A DNA stretch of 64,000 nt from Anomaloglossus baeobatrachus (taxonomy: Eukaryota; Chordata; Amphibia; Anura; Aromobatidae): positions 1-64,000 of the forward strand of contig NW_027442041.1 in assembly GCF_048569485.1 (NCBI RefSeq), written 5' to 3'. Shown piece after piece: positions 37,620 to 50,385 of this stretch. The first letter of the stretch is position 1. Each line of letters opens with the position of its first letter. Position numbers and translations under genes: made by a program. The notes under the pieces were generated by a model. The model worked only from the letters and a program-made list of their open reading frames with translations, did no database searches and had not been told where the DNA came from.

Positions 37620-37807
37620 GGGTGCACCGTTCCTGGAGGTACTGCAATACCAGGTCAATGCGTGGAGTGGACAGAGCAAGCTCTTTTTCCATCTCCCTGT
37701 TCTAAAAATCCATTTAATATATGGTCCCCAGATAGGGGACGTATCAGATATTAAACTGATAAGAACAGATACTACACTTGATCTTAGCCAAAAGGCCGAG
37801 AAGCGAT
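37620..37807 (-). ncRNA. RNU2: U2 snRNA, copy 29
   Basis: RNA identical to the reference by eye; its spacer has C to T at 38256, shared with the spacer of copy 27. Confidence 0.96.
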
Positions 37808-38927
37808 AACCAGAATTGGTTTGGGCCTCGAGTGGCACCCTGGCCTATGCCGGACACATCTTAGGGAGAGAGAGCGAGAGGGAGACAAACCCACGCCTAC
37901 ACAAGACATTTTGTCACCCAAGCCAACCCTTGAAAAGGCTGCTTTGCAGAGCAAAAACAAGAAGAATGGTGCGTTTTGCAGCCGCCGCCCACTGCAATGA
38001 ATCTGAATAACTCCTCCTTTAGGGCGCAAGCAACTCCCCTCCCCCTTGCAGTCTTTCCAATTCACGATACAAAAAGACGGACAGGACAGGTTGCCTGACT
38101 TTCCGTCACTGCCACCCTTTGCCATCCTTACCCGTAGAAAGCCCTTTCATCATCCCCAAACCCTAATCTTTTCCCTTTCCTTCCCAGCCCCCAAACCCTG
38201 CCCTCTGTACCTTTCTCACCACCCGCTTCCCTTCTCCTGTCATCCCCCTACCACCTGGGAAAAAAAGAGATTGCCCCCTCCTTCCACTAGCCCACCCTCC
38301 CACCCAAAGAACAACTTCTTCTGCGCAGCTTGTTTTCTAGGCAGCAGCGCTATTGTGATGTCATCGGGGGGCATTGTGACAAGCCGCCAGTGTTCCGTCT
38401 CTTCATGTTGTGCACTGTTCAAACCGAAAATACATCAACAGGCAGGCTACAGAAAAGCTTACTAACAAAGGTTAGAGAGGGGCTTTCTCAGAGGGCTTTT
38501 TACAGTTTGTCTATTCCCAATTAGCCGGTTTAGTATACTTAATGAAAGTACTAATTCTTTCATAGGCCGCCCATTCTTAGTATTTGACGTTCAGGTAACA
38601 ACAGGTAACTTTATTTGGAGTGGAAGCAGAGAGATAACACCAGATGCCAATTGTAGATCCTCTCACACCTGTGGTCACTGCAGCATCTGACTCCACTTTG
38701 TCCAAAAGGGATCTATTCCATTCAATTACACATGATCTAGATTAGACTGACAACAAGATACTGCACGGGACATAGCAGAGTTGGTGAAGTTGAGTGGTGA
38801 TGAGTTTGCTATTTGGATGAATAAAGCAAGTAAAAAGTGTGTTAGATAAAAATTCATTTCAATTCGCTAATCGGGCTAATATGAATCAGGTGAATCGAGT
38901 TCTGCTTTTGGAAACTGGGTTAAGAAG

Positions 38928-39115
38928 GGGTGCACCGTTCCTGGAGGTACTGCAATACCAGGTCAATGCGTGGAGTGGACAGAGCAAGCTCTTTTTCCAT
39001 CTCCCTGTTCTAAAAATCCATTTAATATATGGTCCCCAGATAGGGGACGTATCAGATATTAAACTGATAAGAACAGATACTACACTTGATCTTAGCCAAA
39101 AGGCCGAGAAGCGAT
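38928..39115 (-). ncRNA. RNU2: U2 snRNA, copy 30
   Basis: RNA identical to the reference by eye. Its upstream spacer is the most divergent of the window: two changes at 39500-39501, an eighth A in the run at 39568-39575, and T to G at 39967. Confidence 0.96.
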
Positions 39116-40387
39116 AACCAGAATTGGTTTGGGCCTCGAGTGGCACCCTGGCCTATGCCGGACACATCTTAGGGAGAGAGAGCGAGAGGGAGACAAACCC
39201 ACGCCTACACAAGACATTTTGTCACCCAAGCCAACCCTTGAAAAGGCTGCTTTGCAGAGCAAAAACAAGAAGAATGGTGCGTTTTGCAGCCGCCGCCCAC
39301 TGCAATGAATCTGAATAACTCCTCCTTTAGGGCGCAAGCAACTCCCCTCCCCCTTGCAGTCTTTCCAATTCACGATACAAAAAGACGGACAGGACAGGTT
39401 GCCTGACTTTCCGTCACTGCCACCCTTTGCCATCCTTACCCGTAGAAAGCCCTTTCATCATCCCCAAACCCTAATCTTTTCCCTTTCCTTCCCAGCCCCA
39501 TAACCCTGCCCTCTGTACCTTTCTCACCACCCGCTTCCCTTCTCCTGTCATCCCCCTACCACCCGGGAAAAAAAAGAGATTGCCCCCTCCTTCCACTAGC
39601 CCACCCTCCCACCCAAAGAACAACTTCTTCTGCGCAGCTTGTTTTCTAGGCAGCAGCGCTATTGTGATGTCATCGGGGGGCATTGTGACAAGCCGCCAGT
39701 GTTCCGTCTCTTCATGTTGTGCACTGTTCAAACCGAAAATACATCAACAGGCAGGCTACAGAAAAGCTTACTAACAAAGGTTAGAGAGGGGCTTTCTCAG
39801 AGGGCTTTTTACAGTTTGTCTATTCCCAATTAGCCGGTTTAGTATACTTAATGAAAGTACTAATTCTTTCATAGGCCGCCCATTCTTAGTATTTGACGTT
39901 CAGGTAACAACAGGTAACTTTATTTGGAGTGGAAGCAGAGAGATAACACCAGATGCCAATTGTAGAGCCTCTCACACCTGTGGTCACTGCAGCATCTGAC
40001 TCCACTTTGTCCAAAAGGGATCTATTCCATTCAATTACACATGATCTAGATTAGACTGACAACAAGATACTGCACGGGACATAGCAGAGTTGGTGAAGTT
40101 GAGTGGTGATGAGTTTGCTATTTGGATGAATAAAGCAAGTAAAAAGTGTGTTAGATAAAAATTCATTTCAATTCGCTAATCGGGCTAATATGAATCAGGT
40201 GAATCGAGTTCTGCTTTTGGAAACTGGGTTAAGAAGGGGTGCACCGTTCCTGGAGGTACTGCAATACCAGGTCAATGCGTGGAGTGGACAGAGCAAGCTC
40301 TTTTTCCATCTCCCTGTTCTAAAAATCCATTTAATATATGGTCCCCAGATAGGGGACGTATCAGATATTAAACTGATAAGAACAGAT

Positions 40388-41192
40388 TTTTTGATTTAAT
40401 GAAGCTTTCCAAAGCACCACAAAAAATGCATGACCGAAGTCACACCAAAAACAGTGCAAAGGCTAGGATTCGTGTGGACCCCACCGTGAGGAGAGGGTCC
40501 CCAAAAATCAACCCCGTCCCTCCGAGCCAGAAGGCCACAGCAAGGGTCAGGGATCTTCGGTGCTCCCCCAAGCCGAAGCCTGGTTGAGCCTTGTCGTTGC
40601 TCCCAGCGTCCACCCAGGCATCTTACCCAAGTGGAGTAGAGAGCTACTAGTTGTTGGTTTCGCAGCCGAAACTGCCCGGACCGTCAACCGGTGTTGGTTT
40701 CTCAGCCCAAGGCTAACCGGACCTCCAACCGGGTGTTGGTTTCTCAGCCGAAGCTGACCCAGACCTCCAACCGGGTGTTGGTTTCTCAGCCGAAGCTGAC
40801 CCGGACCTCCAACCGGGTGTTAGTTTCTCAGCCCAAAGCTGACCAGACCTCCGACCGGGATTATAAAAATTTCCCTTCCTAGCCAGAAGGCCGGGATAGG
40901 GTAATATGCTCAAAAAGTATGAAAAGGCAAGGTACGGTGTGCTACAGAGCCCAAGGCTTGCCGGGGTCCCAAGCCAGCAAGCTCAGACTCACTCCAGGGT
41001 CGTCAGTCCTGGGGCACGTTGTACCATAGCCCCCCATCCTTACTCAGTCTAATAGCCTCGATCCTGGTAGGGCCATGTTTTCCACTAGATGAATATACTA
41101 TCCACCCAGAGTACTAGCAAGCGCAACCTTCCAGTGTGCATTGTATCATTGTACTAAGGTGGCCTGGAGCTTAAACCACCTCTTCGAACAAC
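40388..41192 (-). mobile_element. 805 bp non-LTR-type insert in U2 copy 31
   Basis: Same length, ends, orientation and target bond as the insert in copy 28, and by eye the same sequence throughout. Two normal copies (29 and 30) lie between them. Either the element is full length at 805 bp and inserted twice recently, or one interrupted gene was copied within the array by unequal exchange or conversion. Confidence 0.85.
40653..40860 (-). repeat. Five 42-bp hairpin repeats within the long insert (copy 31)
   Basis: Same five units, at +4730 relative to the first insert; no difference in repeat number or sequence noticed. Confidence 0.9.
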
Positions 41193-42349
41193 ACTACACT
41201 TGATCTTAGCCAAAAGGCCGAGAAGCGATAACCAGAATTGGTTTGGGCCTCGAGTGGCACCCTGGCCTATGCCGGACACATCTTAGGGAGAGAGAGCGAG
41301 AGGGAGACAAACCCACGCCTACACAAGACATTTTGTCACCCAAGCCAACCCTTGAAAAGGCTGCTTTGCAGAGCAAAAACAAGAAGAATGGTGCGTTTTG
41401 CAGCCGCCGCCCACTGCAATGAATCTGAATAACTCCTCCTTTAGGGCGCAAGCAACTCCCCTCCCCCTTGCAGTCTTTCCAATTCACGATACAAAAAGAC
41501 GGACAGGACAGGTTGCCTGACTTTCCGTCACTGCCACCCTTTGCCATCCTTACCCGTAGAAAGCCCTTTCATCATCCCCAAACCCTAATCTTTTCCCTTT
41601 CCTTCCCAGCCCCCAAACCCTGCCCTCTGTACCTTTCTCACCACCCGCTTCCCTTCTCCTGTCATCCCCCTACCACCCGGGAAAAAAAGAGATTGCCCCC
41701 TCCTTCCACTAGCCCACCCTCCCACCCAAAGAACAACTTCTTCTGCGCAGCTTGTTTTCTAGGCAGCAGCGCTATTGTGATGTCATCGGGGGGCATTGTG
41801 ACAAGCCGCCAGTGTTCCGTCTCTTCATGTTGTGCACTGTTCAAACCGAAAATACATCAACAGGCAGGCTACAGAAAAGCTTACTAACAAAGGTTAGAGA
41901 GGGGCTTTCTCAGAGGGCTTTTTACAGTTTGTCTATTCCCAATTAGCCGGTTTAGTATACTTAATGAAAGTACTAATTCTTTCATAGGCCGCCCATTCTT
42001 AGTATTTGACGTTCAGGTAACAACAGGTAACTTTATTTGGAGTGGAAGCAGAGAGATAACACCAGATGCCAATTGTAGATCCTCTCACACCTGTGGTCAC
42101 TGCAGCATCTGACTCCACTTTGTCCAAAAGGGATCTATTCCATTCAATTACACATGATCTAGATTAGACTGACAACAAGATACTGCACGGGACATAGCAG
42201 AGTTGGTGAAGTTGAGTGGTGATGAGTTTGCTATTTGGATGAATAAAGCAAGTAAAAAGTGTGTTAGATAAAAATTCATTTCAATTCGCTAATCGGGCTA
42301 ATATGAATCAGGTGAATCGAGTTCTGCTTTTGGAAACTGGGTTAAGAAG

Positions 42350-42537
42350 GGGTGCACCGTTCCTGGAGGTACTGCAATACCAGGTCAATGCGTGGAGTGG
42401 ACAGAGCAAGCTCTTTTTCCATCTCCCTGTTCTAAAAATCCATTTAATATATGGTCCCCAGATAGGGGACGTATCAGATATTAAACTGATAAGAACAGAT
42501 ACTACACTTGATCTTAGCCAAAAGGCCGAGAAGCGAT
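42350..42537 (-). ncRNA. RNU2: U2 snRNA, copy 32
   Basis: Intact; identical to the reference copy by eye. Confidence 0.96.
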
Positions 42538-43657
42538 AACCAGAATTGGTTTGGGCCTCGAGTGGCACCCTGGCCTATGCCGGACACATCTTAGGGAGAG
42601 AGAGCGAGAGGGAGACAAACCCACGCCTACACAAGACATTTTGTCACCCAAGCCAACCCTTGAAAAGGCTGCTTTGCAGAGCAAAAACAAGAAGAATGGT
42701 GCGTTTTGCAGCCGCCGCCCACTGCAATGAATCTGAATAACTCCTCCTTTAGGGCGCAAGCAACTCCCCTCCCCCTTGCAGTCTTTCCAATTCACGATAC
42801 AAAAAGACGGACAGGACAGGTTGCCTGACTTTCCGTCACTGCCACCCTTTGCCATCCTTACCCGTAGAAAGCCCTTTCATCATCCCCAAACCCTAATCTT
42901 TTCCCTTTCCTTCCCAGCCCCCAAACCCTGCCCTCTGTACCTTTCTCACCACCCGCTTCCCTTCTCCTGTCATCCCCCTACCACCCGGGAAAAAAAGAGA
43001 TTGCCCCCTCCTTCCACTAGCCCACCCTCCCACCCAAAGAACAACTTCTTCTGCGCAGCTTGTTTTCTAGGCAGCAGCGCTATTGTGATGTCATCGGGGG
43101 GCATTGTGACAAGCCGCCAGTGTTCCGTCTCTTCATGTTGTGCACTGTTCAAACCGAAAATACATCAACAGGCAGGCTACAGAAAAGCTTACTAACAAAG
43201 GTTAGAGAGGGGCTTTCTCAGAGGGCTTTTTACAGTTTGTCTATTCCCAATTAGCCGGTTTAGTATACTTAATGAAAGTACTAATTCTTTCATAGGCCGC
43301 CCATTCTTAGTATTTGACGTTCAGGTAACAACAGGTAACTTTATTTGGAGTGGAAGCAGAGAGATAACACCAGATGCCAATTGTAGATCCTCTCACACCT
43401 GTGGTCACTGCAGCATCTGACTCCACTTTGTCCAAAAGGGATCTATTCCATTCAATTACACATGATCTAGATTAGACTGACAACAAGATACTGCACGGGA
43501 CATAGCAGAGTTGGTGAAGTTGAGTGGTGATGAGTTTGCTATTTGGATGAATAAAGCAAGTAAAAAGTGTGTTAGATAAAAATTCATTTCAATTCGCTAA
43601 TCGGGCTAATATGAATCAGGTGAATCGAGTTCTGCTTTTGGAAACTGGGTTAAGAAG

Positions 43658-43845
43658 GGGTGCACCGTTCCTGGAGGTACTGCAATACCAGGTCAATGCG
43701 TGGAGTGGACAGAGCAAGCTCTTTTTCCATCTCCCTGTTCTAAAAATCCATTTAATATATGGTCCCCAGATAGGGGACGTATCAGATATTAAACTGATAA
43801 GAACAGATACTACACTTGATCTTAGCCAAAAGGCCGAGAAGCGAT
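43658..43845 (-). ncRNA. RNU2: U2 snRNA, copy 33
   Basis: Intact; identical to the reference copy by eye. Confidence 0.96.
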
Positions 43846-44965
43846 AACCAGAATTGGTTTGGGCCTCGAGTGGCACCCTGGCCTATGCCGGACACATCTT
43901 AGGGAGAGAGAGCGAGAGGGAGACAAACCCACGCCTACACAAGACATTTTGTCACCCAAGCCAACCCTTGAAAAGGCTGCTTTGCAGAGCAAAAACAAGA
44001 AGAATGGTGCGTTTTGCAGCCGCCGCCCACTGCAATGAATCTGAATAACTCCTCCTTTAGGGCGCAAGCAACTCCCCTCCCCCTTGCAGTCTTTCCAATT
44101 CACGATACAAAAAGACGGACAGGACAGGTTGCCTGACTTTCCGTCACTGCCACCCTTTGCCATCCTTACCCGTAGAAAGCCCTTTCATCATCCCCAAACC
44201 CTAATCTTTTCCCTTTCCTTCCCAGCCCCCAAACCCTGCCCTCTGTACCTTTCTCACCACCCGCTTCCCTTCTCCTGTCATCCCCCTACCACCCGGGAAA
44301 AAAAGAGATTGCCCCCTCCTTCCACTAGCCCACCCTCCCACCCAAAGAACAACTTCTTCTGCGCAGCTTGTTTTCTAGGCAGCAGCGCTATTGTGATGTC
44401 ATCGGGGGGCATTGTGACAAGCCGCCAGTGTTCCGTCTCTTCATGTTGTGCACTGTTCAAACCGAAAATACATCAACAGGCAGGCTACAGAAAAGCTTAC
44501 TAACAAAGGTTAGAGAGGGGCTTTCTCAGAGGGCTTTTTACAGTTTGTCTATTCCCAATTAGCCGGTTTAGTATACTTAATGAAAGTACTAATTCTTTCA
44601 TAGGCCGCCCATTCTTAGTATTTGACGTTCAGGTAACAACAGGTAACTTTATTTGGAGTGGAAGCAGAGAGATAACACCAGATGCCAATTGTAGATCCTC
44701 TCACACCTGTGGTCACTGCAGCATCTGACTCCACTTTGTCCAAAAGGGATCTATTCCATTCAATTACACATGATCTAGATTAGACTGACAACAAGATACT
44801 GCACGGGACATAGCAGAGTTGGTGAAGTTGAGTGGTGATGAGTTTGCTATTTGGATGAATAAAGCAAGTAAAAAGTGTGTTAGATAAAAATTCATTTCAA
44901 TTCGCTAATCGGGCTAATATGAATCAGGTGAATCGAGTTCTGCTTTTGGAAACTGGGTTAAGAAG

Positions 44966-45153
44966 GGGTGCACCGTTCCTGGAGGTACTGCAATACCAGG
45001 TCAATGCGTGGAGTGGACAGAGCAAGCTCTTTTTCCATCTCCCTGTTCTAAAAATCCATTTAATATATGGTCCCCAGATAGGGGACGTATCAGATATTAA
45101 ACTGATAAGAACAGATACTACACTTGATCTTAGCCAAAAGGCCGAGAAGCGAT
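44966..45153 (-). ncRNA. RNU2: U2 snRNA, copy 34
   Basis: Intact; identical to the reference copy by eye. Confidence 0.96.
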
Positions 45154-46273
45154 AACCAGAATTGGTTTGGGCCTCGAGTGGCACCCTGGCCTATGCCGGA
45201 CACATCTTAGGGAGAGAGAGCGAGAGGGAGACAAACCCACGCCTACACAAGACATTTTGTCACCCAAGCCAACCCTTGAAAAGGCTGCTTTGCAGAGCAA
45301 AAACAAGAAGAATGGTGCGTTTTGCAGCCGCCGCCCACTGCAATGAATCTGAATAACTCCTCCTTTAGGGCGCAAGCAACTCCCCTCCCCCTTGCAGTCT
45401 TTCCAATTCACGATACAAAAAGACGGACAGGACAGGTTGCCTGACTTTCCGTCACTGCCACCCTTTGCCATCCTTACCCGTAGAAAGCCCTTTCATCATC
45501 CCCAAACCCTAATCTTTTCCCTTTCCTTCCCAGCCCCCAAACCCTGCCCTCTGTACCTTTCTCACCACCCGCTTCCCTTCTCCTGTCATCCCCCTACCAC
45601 CCGGGAAAAAAAGAGATTGCCCCCTCCTTCCACTAGCCCACCCTCCCACCCAAAGAACAACTTCTTCTGCGCAGCTTGTTTTCTAGGCAGCAGCGCTATT
45701 GTGATGTCATCGGGGGGCATTGTGACAAGCCGCCAGTGTTCCGTCTCTTCATGTTGTGCACTGTTCAAACCGAAAATACATCAACAGGCAGGCTACAGAA
45801 AAGCTTACTAACAAAGGTTAGAGAGGGGCTTTCTCAGAGGGCTTTTTACAGTTTGTCTATTCCCAATTAGCCGGTTTAGTATACTTAATGAAAGTACTAA
45901 TTCTTTCATAGGCCGCCCATTCTTAGTATTTGACGTTCAGGTAACAACAGGTAACTTTATTTGGAGTGGAAGCAGAGAGATAACACCAGATGCCAATTGT
46001 AGATCCTCTCACACCTGTGGTCACTGCAGCATCTGACTCCACTTTGTCCAAAAGGGATCTATTCCATTCAATTACACATGATCTAGATTAGACTGACAAC
46101 AAGATACTGCACGGGACATAGCAGAGTTGGTGAAGTTGAGTGGTGATGAGTTTGCTATTTGGATGAATAAAGCAAGTAAAAAGTGTGTTAGATAAAAATT
46201 CATTTCAATTCGCTAATCGGGCTAATATGAATCAGGTGAATCGAGTTCTGCTTTTGGAAACTGGGTTAAGAAG

Positions 46274-46461
46274 GGGTGCACCGTTCCTGGAGGTACTGCA
46301 ATACCAGGTCAATGCGTGGAGTGGACAGAGCAAGCTCTTTTTCCATCTCCCTGTTCTAAAAATCCATTTAATATATGGTCCCCAGATAGGGGACGTATCA
46401 GATATTAAACTGATAAGAACAGATACTACACTTGATCTTAGCCAAAAGGCCGAGAAGCGAT
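46274..46461 (-). ncRNA. RNU2: U2 snRNA, copy 35
   Basis: Intact; identical to the reference copy by eye. Confidence 0.96.
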
Positions 46462-47581
46462 AACCAGAATTGGTTTGGGCCTCGAGTGGCACCCTGGCCT
46501 ATGCCGGACACATCTTAGGGAGAGAGAGCGAGAGGGAGACAAACCCACGCCTACACAAGACATTTTGTCACCCAAGCCAACCCTTGAAAAGGCTGCTTTG
46601 CAGAGCAAAAACAAGAAGAATGGTGCGTTTTGCAGCCGCCGCCCACTGCAATGAATCTGAATAACTCCTCCTTTAGGGCGCAAGCAACTCCCCTCCCCCT
46701 TGCAGTCTTTCCAATTCACGATACAAAAAGACGGACAGGACAGGTTGCCTGACTTTCCGTCACTGCCACCCTTTGCCATCCTTACCCGTAGAAAGCCCTT
46801 TCATCATCCCCAAACCCTAATCTTTTCCCTTTCCTTCCCAGCCCCCAAACCCTGCCCTCTGTACCTTTCTCACCACCCGCTTCCCTTCTCCTGTCATCCC
46901 CCTACCACCCGGGAAAAAAAGAGATTGCCCCCTCCTTCCACTAGCCCACCCTCCCACCCAAAGAACAACTTCTTCTGCGCAGCTTGTTTTCTAGGCAGCA
47001 GCGCTATTGTGATGTCATCGGGGGGCATTGTGACAAGCCGCCAGTGTTCCGTCTCTTCATGTTGTGCACTGTTCAAACCGAAAATACATCAACAGGCAGG
47101 CTACAGAAAAGCTTACTAACAAAGGTTAGAGAGGGGCTTTCTCAGAGGGCTTTTTACAGTTTGTCTATTCCCAATTAGCCGGTTTAGTATACTTAATGAA
47201 AGTACTAATTCTTTCATAGGCCGCCCATTCTTAGTATTTGACGTTCAGGTAACAACAGGTAACTTTATTTGGAGTGGAAGCAGAGAGATAACACCAGATG
47301 CCAATTGTAGATCCTCTCACACCTGTGGTCACTGCAGCATCTGACTCCACTTTGTCCAAAAGGGATCTATTCCATTCAATTACACATGATCTAGATTAGA
47401 CTGACAACAAGATACTGCACGGGACATAGCAGAGTTGGTGAAGTTGAGTGGTGATGAGTTTGCTATTTGGATGAATAAAGCAAGTAAAAAGTGTGTTAGA
47501 TAAAAATTCATTTCAATTCGCTAATCGGGCTAATATGAATCAGGTGAATCGAGTTCTGCTTTTGGAAACTGGGTTAAGAAG

Positions 47582-47769
47582 GGGTGCACCGTTCCTGGAG
47601 GTACTGCAATACCAGGTCAATGCGTGGAGTGGACAGAGCAAGCTCTTTTTCCATCTCCCTGTTCTAAAAATCCATTTAATATATGGTCCCCAGATAGGGG
47701 ACGTATCAGATATTAAACTGATAAGAACAGATACTACACTTGATCTTAGCCAAAAGGCCGAGAAGCGAT
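47582..47769 (-). ncRNA. RNU2: U2 snRNA, copy 36
   Basis: Intact; identical to the reference copy by eye. Confidence 0.96.
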
Positions 47770-48889
47770 AACCAGAATTGGTTTGGGCCTCGAGTGGCAC
47801 CCTGGCCTATGCCGGACACATCTTAGGGAGAGAGAGCGAGAGGGAGACAAACCCACGCCTACACAAGACATTTTGTCACCCAAGCCAACCCTTGAAAAGG
47901 CTGCTTTGCAGAGCAAAAACAAGAAGAATGGTGCGTTTTGCAGCCGCCGCCCACTGCAATGAATCTGAATAACTCCTCCTTTAGGGCGCAAGCAACTCCC
48001 CTCCCCCTTGCAGTCTTTCCAATTCACGATACAAAAAGACGGACAGGACAGGTTGCCTGACTTTCCGTCACTGCCACCCTTTGCCATCCTTACCCGTAGA
48101 AAGCCCTTTCATCATCCCCAAACCCTAATCTTTTCCCTTTCCTTCCCAGCCCCCAAACCCTGCCCTCTGTACCTTTCTCACCACCCGCTTCCCTTCTCCT
48201 GTCATCCCCCTACCACCCGGGAAAAAAAGAGATTGCCCCCTCCTTCCACTAGCCCACCCTCCCACCCAAAGAACAACTTCTTCTGCGCAGCTTGTTTTCT
48301 AGGCAGCAGCGCTATTGTGATGTCATCGGGGGGCATTGTGACAAGCCGCCAGTGTTCCGTCTCTTCATGTTGTGCACTGTTCAAACCGAAAATACATCAA
48401 CAGGCAGGCTACAGAAAAGCTTACTAACAAAGGTTAGAGAGGGGCTTTCTCAGAGGGCTTTTTACAGTTTGTCTATTCCCAATTAGCCGGTTTAGTATAC
48501 TTAATGAAAGTACTAATTCTTTCATAGGCCGCCCATTCTTAGTATTTGACGTTCAGGTAACAACAGGTAACTTTATTTGGAGTGGAAGCAGAGAGATAAC
48601 ACCAGATGCCAATTGTAGATCCTCTCACACCTGTGGTCACTGCAGCATCTGACTCCACTTTGTCCAAAAGGGATCTATTCCATTCAATTACACATGATCT
48701 AGATTAGACTGACAACAAGATACTGCACGGGACATAGCAGAGTTGGTGAAGTTGAGTGGTGATGAGTTTGCTATTTGGATGAATAAAGCAAGTAAAAAGT
48801 GTGTTAGATAAAAATTCATTTCAATTCGCTAATCGGGCTAATATGAATCAGGTGAATCGAGTTCTGCTTTTGGAAACTGGGTTAAGAAG

Positions 48890-49077
48890 GGGTGCACCGT
48901 TCCTGGAGGTACTGCAATACCAGGTCAATGCGTGGAGTGGACAGAGCAAGCTCTTTTTCCATCTCCCTGTTCTAAAAATCCATTTAATATATGGTCCCCA
49001 GATAGGGGACGTATCAGATATTAAACTGATAAGAACAGATACTACACTTGATCTTAGCCAAAAGGCCGAGAAGCGAT
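48890..49077 (-). ncRNA. RNU2: U2 snRNA, copy 37
   Basis: Intact; identical to the reference copy by eye. Confidence 0.96.
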
Positions 49078-50197
49078 AACCAGAATTGGTTTGGGCCTCG
49101 AGTGGCACCCTGGCCTATGCCGGACACATCTTAGGGAGAGAGAGCGAGAGGGAGACAAACCCACGCCTACACAAGACATTTTGTCACCCAAGCCAACCCT
49201 TGAAAAGGCTGCTTTGCAGAGCAAAAACAAGAAGAATGGTGCGTTTTGCAGCCGCCGCCCACTGCAATGAATCTGAATAACTCCTCCTTTAGGGCGCAAG
49301 CAACTCCCCTCCCCCTTGCAGTCTTTCCAATTCACGATACAAAAAGACGGACAGGACAGGTTGCCTGACTTTCCGTCACTGCCACCCTTTGCCATCCTTA
49401 CCCGTAGAAAGCCCTTTCATCATCCCCAAACCCTAATCTTTTCCCTTTCCTTCCCAGCCCCCAAACCCTGCCCTCTGTACCTTTCTCACCACCCGCTTCC
49501 CTTCTCCTGTCATCCCCCTACCACCCGGGAAAAAAAGAGATTGCCCCCTCCTTCCACTAGCCCACCCTCCCACCCAAAGAACAACTTCTTCTGCGCAGCT
49601 TGTTTTCTAGGCAGCAGCGCTATTGTGATGTCATCGGGGGGCATTGTGACAAGCCGCCAGTGTTCCGTCTCTTCATGTTGTGCACTGTTCAAACCGAAAA
49701 TACATCAACAGGCAGGCTACAGAAAAGCTTACTAACAAAGGTTAGAGAGGGGCTTTCTCAGAGGGCTTTTTACAGTTTGTCTATTCCCAATTAGCCGGTT
49801 TAGTATACTTAATGAAAGTACTAATTCTTTCATAGGCCGCCCATTCTTAGTATTTGACGTTCAGGTAACAACAGGTAACTTTATTTGGAGTGGAAGCAGA
49901 GAGATAACACCAGATGCCAATTGTAGATCCTCTCACACCTGTGGTCACTGCAGCATCTGACTCCACTTTGTCCAAAAGGGATCTATTCCATTCAATTACA
50001 CATGATCTAGATTAGACTGACAACAAGATACTGCACGGGACATAGCAGAGTTGGTGAAGTTGAGTGGTGATGAGTTTGCTATTTGGATGAATAAAGCAAG
50101 TAAAAAGTGTGTTAGATAAAAATTCATTTCAATTCGCTAATCGGGCTAATATGAATCAGGTGAATCGAGTTCTGCTTTTGGAAACTGGGTTAAGAAG

Positions 50198-50385
50198 GGG
50201 TGCACCGTTCCTGGAGGTACTGCAATACCAGGTCAATGCGTGGAGTGGACAGAGCAAGCTCTTTTTCCATCTCCCTGTTCTAAAAATCCATTTAATATAT
50301 GGTCCCCAGATAGGGGACGTATCAGATATTAAACTGATAAGAACAGATACTACACTTGATCTTAGCCAAAAGGCCGAGAAGCGAT
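50198..50385 (-). ncRNA. RNU2: U2 snRNA, copy 38
   Basis: Intact; identical to the reference copy by eye. Confidence 0.96.

Larger units (their letters stand above)
40237..41229 (-). pseudogene. RNU2: U2 snRNA copy 31, interrupted by a second 805 bp insert
   Basis: U2 nt 1-37 lie at 41193-41229 and nt 38-188 at 40237-40387. Unlike copy 28 it has the normal base at nt 109, so the two interrupted genes are not entirely identical. Confidence 0.95.
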
